Assembly: GCA_035291545.1 (NCBI GenBank)
Contig: DATDRW010000027.1
Location: forward strand, 1 to 29,782
Source: UBA11373 sp035291545
Lineage (GTDB): Bacteria; Actinomycetota; Acidimicrobiia; Spongiisociales; UBA11373
DNA: 29,782 nt
Reading direction: 5' to 3'
The position numbers were made by a program, and so were the translations under genes. Shown one piece after another: positions 29,365-29,782 of this stretch. The notes under the pieces are model-generated. The model was not told the origin of the DNA and made no database searches. It was given only the letters and a program-made list of their open reading frames with translations. Each line of letters opens with the position of its first letter. Positions within the stretch are counted from its first letter, which is position 1.

Positions 29365-29782
29365 GCCGCTGGGTTCGGGAATCGGCGACGTCAACGCCTT
29401 CGCGGCCGGTCTCGATGGAACGTTGCTGAGGGGCCGAGCCCCGAATTGGCGTGACGCTCAAACCCGATGAGTCGGCGTGGGAGCGAGCAGCATTCGGCGA
29501 GAGCGCCGATTCCGCACGCCCGACGCGGGTACCAGGTGCTCAAGCCTGGAAGCCACCGCCTCCCCTCTTCACGGCCGTCGACACCTGTGGGTCTCCCGCA
29601 CTTCAAGTCCTCAGAACGACACTGAAGTAGACGGCCGGGGCGGCCAACTCCTGACAGGGGTCCCGAGGGGCTCTGGACGGCACCCACTCTGGTCCTGCGG
29701 AGGCGTCGACGAAGGAACCGACATTACGGAGGGGCTGCTGGTGCAGCCCCTCCGTAATTAGTCGCCGTTTAATTGCTTACCG
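29365..29782. other. 418-bp stretch without a convincing gene
   Basis: No frame here has convincing coding character; the best candidate, a 98-codon minus-strand frame, is Arg/Gly-rich and resembles nothing. It holds a short hairpin (GGGGC-CGA-GCCCC at 29430-29442, 65 bp past the 2TM gene), another (TCGGCG-AGAG-CGCCGA at 29494-29509), and a perfect 16-bp hairpin near the edge. Composition shifts to more A/T in the last 25 bases. It may contain the edge of a mobile or structured element continuing past the window. Confidence 0.5.
29723..29758. repeat. Perfect 16-bp inverted repeat with 4-base loop (hairpin)
   Basis: The arm ATTACGGAGGGGCTGC (29723-29738) is followed by loop TGGT (29739-29742) and the exact reverse complement (29743-29758). 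The stem has 11 G-C pairs of 16. There is no T tract directly after either arm, so a classical intrinsic terminator is not clearly supported, although TTTAATT begins 11 bases downstream. Alternatives are a transcript end without U tract, a protein-binding palindrome, or the terminus of a repeat element. Confidence 0.85.

Noticed and set aside
29365..29400. GGTTCGGGAATC-like stretch considered as the T-arm of a tRNA
   Set aside because: The sequence does not match the invariant GTTCRA loop, and no acceptor stem, D-arm or anticodon arm can be folded around it.

Overview
The window is about 29.8 kb of GC-rich chromosomal DNA with densely packed genes in both orientations. No rRNA, tRNA, CRISPR array, transposase, integrase or phage structural gene was recognised. 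Several traits point to an actinobacterium: two DUF222-HNH (13E12 repeat family) genes, a PASTA-bearing class A PBP, an LCP-LytR_C protein, a biotin carboxylase-BCCP fusion paired with a carboxyltransferase, and a SpoIID-type wall protein with a Thr-rich linker. A member of the Acidimicrobiia or a relative is my best guess, because of the Thr-rich linker style and the fused Sat-CysC. This assignment is inference, not proof.

Layout. The left edge (1-912, +) is the 3' part of a DUF222-HNH gene. It converges on a minus-strand run that reads from right to left: birA (start 5621), a degenerate hydrolase-like protein, an LCP glycopolymer ligase, a sugar nucleotidyltransferase and an NAD-dependent sugar epimerase (stop 954). 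From the 40-bp birA divergent gap, the plus-strand pair carboxyltransferase beta / biotin carboxylase-BCCP alpha runs to 8974. It converges on a methylmalonyl-CoA mutase large subunit (9022-10608, -). Divergent from the mutase is a plus-strand wall block: class A PBP with two PASTA domains, an orphan 143-aa protein, a sirtuin, and a SpoIID/peptidoglycan-binding protein (ends 16591). Next is a minus-strand operon: unknown membrane protein, cobalamin adenosyltransferase, leucyl aminopeptidase. Sat-CysC (+) converges on a minus-strand M24 peptidase / transketolase pair. The right edge holds a second DUF222-HNH gene (-), an APH-fold phosphotransferase (-), a divergent MMPL transporter (+), a small 2TM-domain protein (+), and 418 bp without a convincing gene that contains a perfect 16-bp hairpin.

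How the genes fit together. The clearest theme is propionyl-CoA/methylmalonyl-CoA metabolism. BirA would biotinylate the alpha subunit, the carboxylase would make (methyl)malonyl-CoA, the mutase would isomerise methylmalonyl-CoA to succinyl-CoA, and the PduO/MMAB-type adenosyltransferase would make the mutase's cofactor. The mutase lacks its B12-binding domain, so a separate small subunit and an epimerase must lie elsewhere. The second theme is cell-envelope building (LCP, nucleotidyltransferase, epimerase, PBP, SpoIID protein). I see no coherent, clearly novel multi-gene system. The most unusual items are the inverted DUF222-HNH pair bracketing the housekeeping genes, the hairpin-bearing gene-free tail, the membrane protein leading the adenosyltransferase operon, and the degenerate hydrolase-like gene.
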